DNA of 64,000 nucleotides from Dongia mobilis (lineage in GTDB: Bacteria > Pseudomonadota > Alphaproteobacteria > Dongiales > Dongiaceae). Both the position numbers and the translations under genes were made by a program. The DNA is taken from the NCBI RefSeq assembly GCF_004363235.1, contig NZ_SNYW01000006.1, positions 682,001 to 746,000 on the forward strand, written 5' to 3'. This document shows positions 45,858 through 54,215 of this stretch, piece after piece (the stretch's first letter is position 1; each line of letters starts with the position of its first letter). The notes under the pieces were generated by a model that had not been told where the DNA came from, ran no database searches, and saw only the letters and a list, made by a program, of their open reading frames with translations.

Positions 45858-47972
45858 ATGGAGAAAATGATCAGAGCACTTCGATTTCGAGTTCAAAATT
45901 ATCGCAACATCAACGATAGCGGTTGGATTCCTCTTGAACGGGTTACCAATTTTGTTGGTAGAAACGAATCTGGCAAAACGACCCTGCTAAAGGCATTTCA
46001 CAAATTTAACCCGGCGACGCCAGAGCCCTATGACCCACAGCGAGAGTTTCCGCGTGATCGTTACACTCGTGACTACATCGCTGGCGGCGCAAAAGGCGGC
46101 GACTGGCCTGTATGCTCAGTTGCCTTCGCGCTTCCCGAGGAAGTAAAAATAGAACTCGCCGCAGTACTAACGACGGAACAGCATGCACCGGACGAGGCTA
46201 TTCTTACGCGGTACTATGATGGCTCTCTCTCGTTTGAATATGAGCCAGCGCTTCGCGAGAAGCCTCTTACTCCGGAACCAGTTTTAAAGAGCCTCGAGGC
46301 TTTTGCTGCTGCTGCCCGCCGAATTCCAGCGCCGAGCGCAGAGCAGGAAGAGGCGGCTGCAGCGCAGCGCTCGGCGCTATCGACCTGGGCGATTGGTTGG
46401 CAGGACAGATTGAAGGCAGCTGGCGATCTTCGCAACGAAGACGGTGCAAAGCTGCTTAATTTGCTGCGTGGCGAAGCAGAAAAAAAGAGTAGCCCACAAA
46501 CTGCAGACATGGTCGAGGCATTGCAGGCCGATCTTGCACCGTTATTAGATGCAGCGAAAATTGGCCCAGTTCTCGACCAAATTGACGCCATCATCGAAGA
46601 CCGCATTCCTGTTCTTGTCTACTTTGAGAACTACGGCATCTTAGACAGCGCAATATGGTTGCCTCGTTTCCTTGAAGATAGAAAGCGCGCTCCTGCTGAT
46701 GCGCGAATTCGAACTATCGATGCCATGTTCCGGCACGTCGGTCTAGATCCTCAGGATATTGCCAGCCTTGGTAATGAAGAGGCAGAGACTCAACGTCGCC
46801 AAGGCCATCAACCGACTGCTGAAATGATCTCCAACGATCAGCGCCGCAAAGAGGCGCGTGCTATCCAACTCAATTCAGCATCTTTGGATATTAGTGCGAA
46901 ATTCTCAAATTGGTGGTCGCAACGGCGACATAAAATCCGTTACCACGCGGACGGTGACTATTTCAGAATTTGGGTTGCCGATGATCGTCGGCCCGATGTT
47001 GAAATTGAACTTGAGGCTCGCAGCAAGGGTTTCCAATGGTTTTTCTCGTTTTACCTTGTGTTTCTTGTGGAATCGGGCGACGGGCATAAGGATGCGATAT
47101 TGCTCCTCGATGAACCTGGAATGCATCTGCACCCGACCGCACAGCAGGAGCTGATTGGATTCTTTGAGACCCTTGCTGAAAAGAACCAACTTCTTTACTC
47201 CACTCATTCTCCGTTCTTAATCGACGGGGAACATCTGCATCGCGTTCGACCGGTAACCGAGGATAATGCCGGCAATTCGCATATAAGCGTTGAGACGTGG
47301 CCAAAGGATCGCGAAACCATATTTCCCCTTCAGGCGGCCGCAGGCTACGCGATGGCTCGTGGGCTGTTCCAACATCATAAGAATGTCCTCGTCGAAGGAA
47401 TGAGCGACTACTATTATCTTCACGCACTGGCGCATCAGTGTGTAACGACGAATCGTATGTCCTTGCCTACCGACATCTACGTAACGCCATGTGGTGGCAC
47501 CAAGCTCGTCAGCCAATTCGCATCGTTGTTTCTCGGGCAGGAAGTCCGCCCACTCATACTCCTTGACGGTGATGATGCCGGCCGTGTCCGCCGCGATGCG
47601 CTGATGAAAGAAATGTATATCGGCCACGATAGTGCTGTTCTCATGTTGGATGAGGTCCTCGGTCGTCCTGGCGATGAAATTGAGGTGGAAGATATTCTTG
47701 GTGAAGCCCTGATTCTGCCCGCTCTAAAGGTCGTGATAGGAAAGTCCATCAAGCTTACTGAATTGGATCGGAAAGCGGGAAGCCTTCCAAGTATGATAAA
47801 GTCCGCCGCAAAACGTCTAGGCATAGAGCTACCAGAGGGCTGGAAAGCTTCCGTGGCGATCCAACTTGTTTCGGAATGGGCCGAGAAGAAAACAACCTTG
47901 CCTACGGAGGTACTTGCTAGAGCGGAGATGCTCTTCAGGGCCATCAGCGAAAGATTCCGCAAAGGGAGCTAG
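45858..47972 (+). CDS. OLD-family ATPase with TOPRIM nuclease domain
   Basis: 704 residues from ATG 45858 (ATG 45867 is a close alternative). The ABC-type ATPase has Walker A GRNESGKTT at 34-42 and Walker B ILLLDEPGMHLHP near 412-424, followed by LYSTHSPFLI. A C-terminal TOPRIM domain carries the glutamate in NVLVEGMSDYYYL near 510 and the acidic LLDGDDAGR near 568. This is the OLD/GajA architecture used by several phage-defence systems; no UvrD-like helicase is adjacent, which argues against a class 2 OLD or GajAB pair. It leads the cargo of the tRNA-Val island and its codon use differs from the flanks. Confidence 0.88.
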   Translation: MEKMIRALRFRVQNYRNINDSGWIPLERVTNFVGRNESGKTTLLKAFHKFNPATPEPYDPQREFPRDRYTRDYIAGGAKGGDWPVCSVAFALPEEVKIELAAVLTTEQHAPDEAILTRYYDGSLSFEYEPALREKPLTPEPVLKSLEAFAAAARRIPAPSAEQEEAAAAQRSALSTWAIGWQDRLKAAGDLRNEDGAKLLNLLRGEAEKKSSPQTADMVEALQADLAPLLDAAKIGPVLDQIDAIIEDRIPVLVYFENYGILDSAIWLPRFLEDRKRAPADARIRTIDAMFRHVGLDPQDIASLGNEEAETQRRQGHQPTAEMISNDQRRKEARAIQLNSASLDISAKFSNWWSQRRHKIRYHADGDYFRIWVADDRRPDVEIELEARSKGFQWFFSFYLVFLVESGDGHKDAILLLDEPGMHLHPTAQQELIGFFETLAEKNQLLYSTHSPFLIDGEHLHRVRPVTEDNAGNSHISVETWPKDRETIFPLQAAAGYAMARGLFQHHKNVLVEGMSDYYYLHALAHQCVTTNRMSLPTDIYVTPCGGTKLVSQFASLFLGQEVRPLILLDGDDAGRVRRDALMKEMYIGHDSAVLMLDEVLGRPGDEIEVEDILGEALILPALKVVIGKSIKLTELDRKAGSLPSMIKSAAKRLGIELPEGWKASVAIQLVSEWAEKKTTLPTEVLARAEMLFRAISERFRKGS

Positions 47973-48018
47973 AAGCTGCGTTGCGCGGCTGGACAGTAAG
48001 AGACGAATTGCCAATGAC

Positions 48019-48285
48019 ATGCCGCTTTTGGAGTGGATAAAAATGGAATGGGTATCAGCAATACTAGCTCTATCGACTCTAGCTGTTGTGATTGGCGGTT
48101 TCATCAATCGAGCCGGCGGTGCCAAGGGGATCGGATGGCAATACATACGCTTCACTGTTCTGACGACAGCCATTCCAATCGTAGGCTTGCTTGCGCTCAA
48201 TGGAGCTCTTAGCGGGGAAGCCGCCACGGTCATCAGTGCCGCAATGGCTTATGCATTTGGAAAATCCAGTGAGAACGGTAGCTGA
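48019..48285 (+). CDS. Small two-helix membrane protein in island
   Basis: 88 residues from ATG 48019, or shorter from ATG 48043. Two hydrophobic segments are visible: ILALSTLAVVIGGFI and FTVLTTAIPIVGLLAL, separated by a charged loop with NRAGGAKG. No family is recognised. It begins 46 bases after the nuclease gene and ends 65 bases before the AbiTii gene on the same strand, so it is probably co-expressed. A membrane effector for a defence system is a possible role; this is inference from position only. Confidence 0.55.
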   Translation: MPLLEWIKMEWVSAILALSTLAVVIGGFINRAGGAKGIGWQYIRFTVLTTAIPIVGLLALNGALSGEAATVISAAMAYAFGKSSENGS

Positions 48286-48350
48286 AGTATTGGCCAGGCG
48301 TTGCAACAGTCTTTTAATACTTCCTAGTCGCTGTATTGGAGATGGTAACT

Positions 48351-48938
48351 GTGAGTCTTCTAAGCGAGATTCAGGCATCAATCCTCGATTCCAAGAGCGC
48401 GATAGCTCCCATACTTTTGAAGTTGCGTTTCCTTGCTTCGCGACTCGGAAGTACTCAGCTAGAGGTATGGGTCAAGCATGAGTCGGAAGGTTATCCGAGT
48501 GAAGCGCCAGTCCCGGATTATCGAAAATTGGGCATAAGCTACTATGGAACTTTCAGCGGCCCATTCGGCTCTGGAATTAGCAATGCCCCCATTCCACCAT
48601 ATCTCATCGAGAAAATTGCCGGCAAAGCGTGGGCAGCGAGTGAAATGCGGGAGAGCATTGCTGCCGTTGACGATCTTGTGCGCGGCGATGATGACGTGAT
48701 TGAGATAGACGCTTCAAACCTCATGTTGTTGCTGCAAGGCAAAGTCTACCGGAACTACTCGTGCAATTCGGTGACCGGGCGGATATCGAAAACCGCAATG
48801 TGTGAAATCCAAAATGCAGTCCGCAACCGGGTTCTGGAATTGACGATTGAACTGGAAAGAGCCGCTCCTGGCATATTCGCCTGTTCATGGAGATCGCACT
48901 GGAGACTGGCTCGCGCCCCTCTGCTATTCTCGATCTGA
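48351..48938 (+). CDS. AbiTii-domain protein with aberrant C-terminus
   Basis: 195 residues from GTG 48351, preceded by GGAG; upstream in-frame starts exist. The AbiTii abortive-infection domain is clear: SLLSEIQASILDSK, LRFLASRLGSTQLEVWVKHE, GYPSEAPVPDYRKL, GPFGSGISNAPIP and the closing VLELTIELERAAPGI near 170. After that the frame enters integrase DNA out of phase, giving about 20 unrelated residues (FACSWRSHWRLAR onward). The domain itself is nearly complete, so function may survive. It belongs to the island's cargo with the OLD-family nuclease. Confidence 0.75.
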   Translation: MSLLSEIQASILDSKSAIAPILLKLRFLASRLGSTQLEVWVKHESEGYPSEAPVPDYRKLGISYYGTFSGPFGSGISNAPIPPYLIEKIAGKAWAASEMRESIAAVDDLVRGDDDVIEIDASNLMLLLQGKVYRNYSCNSVTGRISKTAMCEIQNAVRNRVLELTIELERAAPGIFACSWRSHWRLARAPLLFSI

Positions 48939-49648
48939 CATGGAGCCGAATCGATTTCAAACAGTGCCGGATCGACTTCAATCCGGTCGGTCGCAAGAGG
49001 ACGGCAAAGGCGCGCCCAACGATTCCGATTTCTCCGGCTTTGCGCGATCGCCTTCTTGCGGCTCGGGAGCACGACAAGAAGAATGCAAAGCGAAAAAAGC
49101 GTCCGCTCTGCGACTACGTTATCGCTTACGCCGGTTACCCAGTTGGTTCGATAAAGAAGGCATTTCGCGCGACGGCCGTTGAAGCTGGGTTCCTTGATGT
49201 CACGCCTTACGTCCTTCGCCACACCGCAGCGACCTGGATGGCTCAGGATGGTGTTGCCCTTTGGGATATCGCGGCCTATCTCGGCACGTCGTTGAAGATG
49301 GTGGAGGAGCACTACGCTCATCACCACCCGGATCACATGAAGAAGGCGGTCAAAGCGATTGCCAAGGCCGTTGCGGCAGTCAACAAGAAGGCTGAGCCGT
49401 TGTCCTTGCGCAAGGGTCGGAAGAGCCGCAAAGAAATGCGATTGCTTGCCGCTCCGGAAGGAAACTTGGAGGCAGGAGCCGGTCGCAACGCCGGCTCCGA
49501 ATCCATCGTCGTCGATCAGCGCCAGCTTGGAAGTGCACCACAGATGCACCACAGCAATGCAGAACGTCCTGTTGCGCCACAGCGTGGTGGTGACAAGAAA
49601 CGCAATGAAATCAACACTGAATCGAATGGTGGGCGCGACAGGGATTGA
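48866..49648 (+). pseudogene. N-terminally truncated tyrosine recombinase (integrase)
   Basis: The integrase frame becomes recognisable near 48,866 (HIRLFMEIALETG) and has an ATG at 48887, giving 253 residues. It keeps the first catalytic Arg (TGSRPSAILDLTW), the second Arg in VLRHTAATW and the Tyr in EEHYAHHHPDH. The usual His of HxxR is Tyr (TPYVLR), and the LGHS histidine position is Thr (LGTS). The core-binding N-terminal domain is missing, being replaced by the AbiTii gene. The frame ends inside the tRNA repeat. It is most likely inactive. Confidence 0.8.
49534..49554 (+). repeat. Right integrase arm-type repeats
   Basis: TGCACCACAG occurs at 49,534-49,543 and again at 49,545-49,554, direct repeats one turn apart, with a further exact copy at the left end (45,649-45,658). 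They lie inside the 3' end of the integrase frame, 70 bases from the right attachment repeat. Confidence 0.6.
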
Positions 49649-49671
49649 ACCTGTGACCCCTACCATGTCAA
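49625..49671. repeat. Right attachment repeat at tRNA-Val
   Basis: 47 bases identical to 45,498-45,544. It covers the tRNA from the anticodon loop to its CCA end plus two bases. The island is on the 3' side of the tRNA, so the gene remained whole on insertion. Confidence 0.9.
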
Positions 49672-49701
49672 GGTAGTGCTCTCCCGCTGAGCTACGCGCC
49701 C
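49627..49701 (-). tRNA. tRNA-Val(GAC)
   Basis: 75 bases with an encoded CCA end. The acceptor stem GGGCGCG pairs with CGCGCCC, the anticodon stem CTACC/GGTAG encloses loop TTGACAT with anticodon GAC (valine), and the T arm ACAGG/CCTGT holds TTCAATC. All stems pair. It is the integration site of the island at 45,498-49,671. Confidence 0.95.
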
Positions 49702-49950
49702 GCCTGATGTGGCCTCTCCGCCTGGATCCCGGGGGAGGCGAGGTTGCTCGGGCAAAAAGGGAAGGGCCCGAACCCATCGGCGGGTGGCGAAATAGCATCC
49801 CCCCACAACGATTGCAAGCACGGGAATCTCCGCCCCGGTCCGGCGGCGGCCCTGCATCTGTCCGGCACCCTTCCGGCACCTTTGCGTCACCCGGGAGGGC
49901 TTGCTGCCGCCGCGTGACAGAAGCCGCATTTTTCATTAAACCAGAAGGCG

Positions 49951-50871
49951 ATGAGCACGCTGCGACCCCTTGTCGAGCCGCCGGAAGCCGCCGCCGAACC
50001 GGATGATGCCGTGATCCGCCTGCTGCGCCCCGAGATCTGGCGGGCGCCCCTCATCCTTGCCTCGCCCCATTCCGGCAATTCCTACCGGTCGGATTTCCTG
50101 GCCCAGGCGGCCCTGACGCGCCAGGAATTGCGCCTTTCCGAGGACGGCCATGTCGACGAGCTGGTTTCCGCCGGGCCGGATCTCGGCGTGCCGCTGCTGA
50201 CCGCCCTGTTCCCGCGTTCCTATTGCGACGTCAATCGCGAGCCGCTGGAACTCGACCCGGCCATGTTCGCCGACCGCCTGCCGGCCGAGGCCAATACCAG
50301 ATCACCGCGCGTCGCCGCCGGGCTCGGCGTGGTGCCGCGGCTCGGTGCCAATGACCGCGAGATCTACCGCGACAAGCTCTCCTTCGCCGAGGCCGAGTTC
50401 CGCCTGGCCTTGTGCTACCGGCCCTATCACGCGGCCCTGCGCGGGGTGATCGACGAGGCGGTGGCGCGCTTTGGCCATTGCCTGGTGCTGGATTGCCATT
50501 CGATGCCGTCCCATGGCGGCGGACATGACCGCGAGGCGGCCGAACGCGGGCGCAATGCGCGCGTCGATTTCGTCCTCGGCGATTGCTTCGGCGCCTCCTG
50601 CGCGCCCGCCATCACCGCAGCGATCGATGCGCATCTGCGCGGCGGCGGCGCCCAGATGCGGCGCAATTCGCCCTATTCCGGCGGCTATGTGACGCAGCAT
50701 TACGGCCAGCCCCAATCCGGCGTTCACGTGCTGCAGATCGAGATCAACCGTTCGCTCTACATGCATGAGCGGACGCTGGAGCCGCATGCCGGCTTTGCTG
50801 CCATGCAGGCCACCATGCGGGGCCTCATCGCCATGCTGGTCGAGCGCGCCGACGCGCTGCTGCGGGGCTGA
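49951..50871 (+). CDS. N-formylglutamate amidohydrolase-family protein
   Basis: 306 residues with an AGAAGG site upstream. LILASPHSGNSYRSDFL holds the first metal-binding histidine, DVNREPLELDP follows, and VLDCHSMPSHGGGHD contains the second His and acidic residue. The family cleaves N-formylglutamate in histidine degradation; several members act on other N-acyl amino acids. No hut genes are nearby, so the exact substrate is open. A GNAT gene follows after four bases. Confidence 0.88.
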   Translation: MSTLRPLVEPPEAAAEPDDAVIRLLRPEIWRAPLILASPHSGNSYRSDFLAQAALTRQELRLSEDGHVDELVSAGPDLGVPLLTALFPRSYCDVNREPLELDPAMFADRLPAEANTRSPRVAAGLGVVPRLGANDREIYRDKLSFAEAEFRLALCYRPYHAALRGVIDEAVARFGHCLVLDCHSMPSHGGGHDREAAERGRNARVDFVLGDCFGASCAPAITAAIDAHLRGGGAQMRRNSPYSGGYVTQHYGQPQSGVHVLQIEINRSLYMHERTLEPHAGFAAMQATMRGLIAMLVERADALLRG

Positions 50872-50875
50872 CGCC

Positions 50876-51454
50876 ATGGCGGTCCTCGCTTCCGCGAGCC
50901 CCGGCCTGGTCCTGCGACCCGCCCTTGCCGCTGACCTGCCGGCCATCCAGGCGATCTATGCGCATCATGTCCTGACCGGATCGGCCAGTTTCGAGGAGCT
51001 ACCGCCGGACGTGGCCGAGATGACCCGGCGCTGGCAGGCGATCCAGGCGGCGGGCCTGCCCTATCTGGTGGCGGAAGATCAGTTCGGCGCGGGCGCTGGC
51101 ATTGCTGGCTATGCCTATGCCGGGCCTTACCGTCCGCGCGCCGCCTATCGCTTCACGGTCGAGGATTCGATCTATCTGGCGCCCCAAGCCCAGGGGCGCG
51201 GCATCGGCCGGGCCTTGCTGGCCCGGATCATCGATGATGCCACAGCGCTTGGCCTGCGGCAGATGATCGCGGTCATCGGCGATTCCGCCAACCAGGCCTC
51301 GGTCGGCCTGCATCGCGCGCTCGGCTTCGATTCGGTCGGGACCTTCCGGGCGGTCGGCTTCAAGTTCGGCCGCTGGGTGGATTCGGTCCTGATGCAGCGT
51401 GCCCTGGGCGCCGGCGCCACAACCCAGCCGGACGCTTCTGCTCCGATAAATTAA
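50876..51454 (+). CDS. GNAT acetyltransferase (phosphinothricin acetyltransferase-like)
   Basis: 192 residues from ATG 50876. Motifs are IQAIYAHHVLTGSASFEE at the N-terminus, YAGPYRPRAAYRFTVEDSIYL, and the acetyl-CoA loop QAQGRGIGRALLARI. These resemble Pat/Bar and YncA-type N-acetyltransferases that modify glutamate analogues or amino acids. It lies four bases after the N-formylglutamate amidohydrolase gene, so the pair probably acts on related N-acyl amino acids. A structured stretch follows. Confidence 0.87.
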   Translation: MAVLASASPGLVLRPALAADLPAIQAIYAHHVLTGSASFEELPPDVAEMTRRWQAIQAAGLPYLVAEDQFGAGAGIAGYAYAGPYRPRAAYRFTVEDSIYLAPQAQGRGIGRALLARIIDDATALGLRQMIAVIGDSANQASVGLHRALGFDSVGTFRAVGFKFGRWVDSVLMQRALGAGATTQPDASAPIN

Positions 51455-51852
51455 CGAATTCAGGCGCTTGTGTGTCGCGCGGGCGCGTTGCCGCGCGGCC
51501 AAGAAAAAAGGGCCGTACCGAACGGCACGGCCCAAGTTCTGGGAGGAAACGCCCATGAGGGGCGCCTTGCGACGACGCCTGTCAGGGGAGAAATGCGCCG
51601 TCGCAAGGCAAAGATGGCTCTTGTGCGGTGCGATGTCAAGCAATTATCCGCTGGTTATTAAAGCGTCATCATGCTGAAAAAACTAGCAAAAATGCTGTTG
51701 CTGCTATGCAACACTATTTGCTTGGTAGGGTTTACTTTTCCCAAGCTCTGCCGAGCGCCCGCAACGGCCACGGAGCACCGGGAGCAGTCCCTGTTGGCCT
51801 ACCCGCGGGGCCAGATTGACCGGCCTTCCATCCCCTCGCTAACGTCCTCTGC
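51455..51852. other. Structured 398-base intergenic region
   Basis: No convincing gene. It contains a 7-bp hairpin at 51,510-51,533 (GGGCCGT/ACGGCCC) with an A-run on its left, which on the minus strand reads as a hairpin plus U-tract. A short GGGAGGAAACGCCC fold follows at 51,541-51,554. A strong 11-bp stem pairs 51,564-51,574 with 51,599-51,609 around a 24-base loop. An AT-rich stretch follows at 51,640-51,760. A small RNA or attenuator is possible. Confidence 0.5.
51510..51533 (-). terminator. Rho-independent-type terminator oriented to the minus strand
   Basis: GGGCCGT and ACGGCCC form a 7-bp stem; the minus-strand reading continues into six consecutive Ts. Its orientation is opposite to the genes on both sides, so it would stop transcription coming from the right. 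Confidence 0.5.
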
Positions 51853-52536
51853 ATGACCGATCTCCAACTCAGCGGCCCCATTAATGGCACCCATGTCGTG
51901 GCGGCCCGGCTGGCCTGTGAGGAAAAAGGTCTTAGCTTTGCCTTCGAGGAGCCGGACCTTCTCAAGGCCGGCGGCTTCCGCCTCAACGATCTCCTGTCCT
52001 ATCTGTGCGAAAGACAGCCGACCCTGACGCATCAGGGCCTGATGCTGTTCGACCTCGAGGCGATCCTGCGCTATCTCGACGAGGCGTTCCCGGGCCCGAT
52101 CCTGCAGCCGGAGAAAGCGCGCGAACGGGCGTTGATGACCCAGATCATGGCCGTCATCCGCCAGCATCTCTGCCCCAGCGCCGTCTCGGTGGTCATCGGC
52201 CAGCGCCTGTTCACGCCCTTCCTTGGCGGTGCCATGGATCTCGCCCCGGTGACCCGTATCCTGCCGGCCATGCGCGACACGCTCTATGCGATCGAACAAT
52301 TGTCGCTGCTCTGCCATGACGGCGAGCGCTCGGATTTCCTGGTTGGCGGCGATGTCACCCTGGCCGACATCATGCTGCTGCCGATTGCCGGCTATCTGAT
52401 GGTCACGCCGGAGGGACGCGAGGCGATCCATGCCTCGACGCGCCTTGCGCGCTGGTGGGTGGTGGCATCGCGCCGCGCCGCCTGGGCCAGGGCCAAGCCG
52501 CCCCTGCTGGCCGGCCGCGACGGGGGAATGCGCTAG
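51853..52536 (+). CDS. Glutathione S-transferase-family protein
   Basis: 227 residues. The N-terminal thioredoxin-like half runs GTHVVAARLACEEKGLSFAFEEPDLLKAGGF, with LMLFDLEAILRYLDEAFPG closing it (the position of the usual substrate-binding Ser/Gln is less certain). The all-helical C-terminal half has FLVGGDVTLADIMLLPIAGYL, the conserved GST hydrophobic staple with Asp. It probably acts in detoxification or maleylacetoacetate-like isomerisation. Its end overlaps the MFS gene's end by four bases, tail-to-tail. Confidence 0.87.
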   Translation: MTDLQLSGPINGTHVVAARLACEEKGLSFAFEEPDLLKAGGFRLNDLLSYLCERQPTLTHQGLMLFDLEAILRYLDEAFPGPILQPEKARERALMTQIMAVIRQHLCPSAVSVVIGQRLFTPFLGGAMDLAPVTRILPAMRDTLYAIEQLSLLCHDGERSDFLVGGDVTLADIMLLPIAGYLMVTPEGREAIHASTRLARWWVVASRRAAWARAKPPLLAGRDGGMR

Positions 52537-53954
52537 GGCCGGTTCTTCTGCCGCAGCAGGGCGGCGAAGCGCAGCACGAACAGGAAGCCGCAAAACGGCG
52601 CCAGCGCGCCCACACCCAGCACCCAGCCGATCGCCCCGGCGACATCGGCCGCCAACAGATCGTCGGTCAGTCCGGCCGCATTGGCGATCGCCCCCGCCGC
52701 GGCGGCACCGAACGCGATGCCGAGCGAGCGGATGGTCGGGATGGAGGACGCGGTGATCGATTCCTCGCCCGGCGCCGCGTGGCGCATGGCAGCAGCGACG
52801 ATATGGAGGTTCGAGGCGCCGAGGCCGACTCCGACCACGGCGTTGTACACCGTCAGCAGCCAGGCCGGCTGGCTGTTGATGCCGAGGGCGAGCGCCACCA
52901 GGCCAAGGACGCAGAGCAGCAGGCCGCCGATCATCGCGACATACATGGCGCGTCCGTGCCAGCGTGCGGTGACGAGAGAGGCAGAAGTCCAGCCGATCGC
53001 CAGCACCGCCATCATGTAGCCGGCGACGATGGGCGTCATACCCTTCAGCACCTGTAGCGCCAGCGGCAGGAAGACGCCGATCACGGTATGGGTGATGGAG
53101 GCCAGGAACATGGCCCAGTAGGCGCTGCCGGTGGTGGTCGAAGGCGAGAGCGGATTGCTGGGAAAGATCCGGTTTTCGCCGCGGCGGTCGAGCAGGAAGG
53201 TGCCGTAAAGCAGCAGGATAGCAACGAGGATGAGGCCGCCGCGGCCCAGCGCCGAGCCGCCCTCGCTGGCAATGCCGACGCACATGACGCCGGCCGTCAG
53301 AAGCGCCATGCGGCGATAGGGAAAACCGAAGACGGCCGGCCGCTCGGGCTTGTCGGCGGGCAGACGCAGCAGCGCTGCGCCGAGAAAGAGAAGGATGAAG
53401 GGCAGGTTGAACCAGAAGGCGCCGCGCCAGAAGCCGAGTTCGGCGAAGGTCCCGCCAAGCGCCGGGCCGATCAGCGCCGCGATACCCCAGGTCGAGGAGA
53501 CGAGGGCGAGGACCGGTTTCTTCATGTTCTCCGGAAACAGCTCGCCCACCATGGTCATGGATCGGGCGAGCACGACGCCGCCGCCGAAACCCTGGATCGC
53601 GCGCGACAGGATGAAGAGCGCCATGTCGGGCGAGGCGGCGCAGGCAGCCGAGCCGAGCAGGAACAGGACGGCGCCGATGCAATATGACTGGCGGCCGCCG
53701 CGCGCACGGCGCAGCGGTGCGGTCGCCGCCGCACCGATGATCGAGGCCACCATATAGAGCATGGTCGACCAAGCATAGAAATGTGCGCGACCAAGATCGC
53801 GCACCACGTCGGGCATGATGGTCGAGACGACGAAGACGTCGAGCGCGTGCAGCCCGATGCCGAGGTTGAGCATGACGACGTAAAGGCCGCGGCCGCCGGT
53901 GAACAGGCTGCGCCAGGGTACTGCGGCGGCGCTGCTGTCGCCCGGACTGGTCAT
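52533..53954 (-). CDS. MFS drug-efflux transporter (14-helix type)
   Basis: 473 residues with about 14 hydrophobic segments. The DHA2-type start (LNLGIGLHALDVFVVSTIMPDVVRDLG), the loop RGGRQSYCIGAVLFLLGSAACAASP and the motif-C-like WGIAALIGPALGGTFAE are present. Such proteins pump drugs or organic compounds out with proton entry. It is a single gene facing away from the cupin gene at 54,216. No dedicated regulator is adjacent. Confidence 0.9.
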   Translation of the reverse strand: MTSPGDSSAAAVPWRSLFTGGRGLYVVMLNLGIGLHALDVFVVSTIMPDVVRDLGRAHFYAWSTMLYMVASIIGAAATAPLRRARGGRQSYCIGAVLFLLGSAACAASPDMALFILSRAIQGFGGGVVLARSMTMVGELFPENMKKPVLALVSSTWGIAALIGPALGGTFAELGFWRGAFWFNLPFILLFLGAALLRLPADKPERPAVFGFPYRRMALLTAGVMCVGIASEGGSALGRGGLILVAILLLYGTFLLDRRGENRIFPSNPLSPSTTTGSAYWAMFLASITHTVIGVFLPLALQVLKGMTPIVAGYMMAVLAIGWTSASLVTARWHGRAMYVAMIGGLLLCVLGLVALALGINSQPAWLLTVYNAVVGVGLGASNLHIVAAAMRHAAPGEESITASSIPTIRSLGIAFGAAAAGAIANAAGLTDDLLAADVAGAIGWVLGVGALAPFCGFLFVLRFAALLRQKNRP

Positions 53955-54215
53955 GGGGGGACTCCTCGGCTGATGCGCCCGGCAATCTAGGTCCTTGGCC
54001 TGGCGCCGTCAAAGCAGCGACACGCCGGCGGCGGGCGGTTTTCTGGTGGATTCCGCACATGCGTGTGGGCGGAACCGGTGTGCCGCCGGTGGCGCAGCCC
54101 CGGCAATGGTGATAGATATCCGACCGCATCCCCGGGGGCATGAGTTGCGGGCAAAGTTCCGGCGGCTGGGATGCGACAAGGGGCGCCCGTTTCGGGAACT
54201 GCAAGGGGAAGTCTG

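Larger units (their letters stand above)
45498..49671. mobile_element. 4.1-kb genomic island integrated at tRNA-Val(GAC)
   Basis: The element is bounded by 47-base direct repeats copied from the tRNA's 3' half, with the intact tRNA at the right end and an integrase gene running up to it, the usual integrase-next-to-tRNA order. Between them lie an OLD-family nuclease, a two-helix protein and an AbiTii-domain protein, with lower GC and different codon choice (many AAA, TTT and GAA codons) than the flanks. Internal repeats near both ends look like integrase arm sites. The integrase appears damaged, so the island is probably immobile now. Confidence 0.87.

Noticed and set aside
49359-49676. Open frame ending in a sequence like GATGIEPVTP over the tRNA
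   Set aside because: It is an artefact of reading the tRNA-Val and integrase DNA in another frame; this ending recurs in many genomes at tRNA genes.
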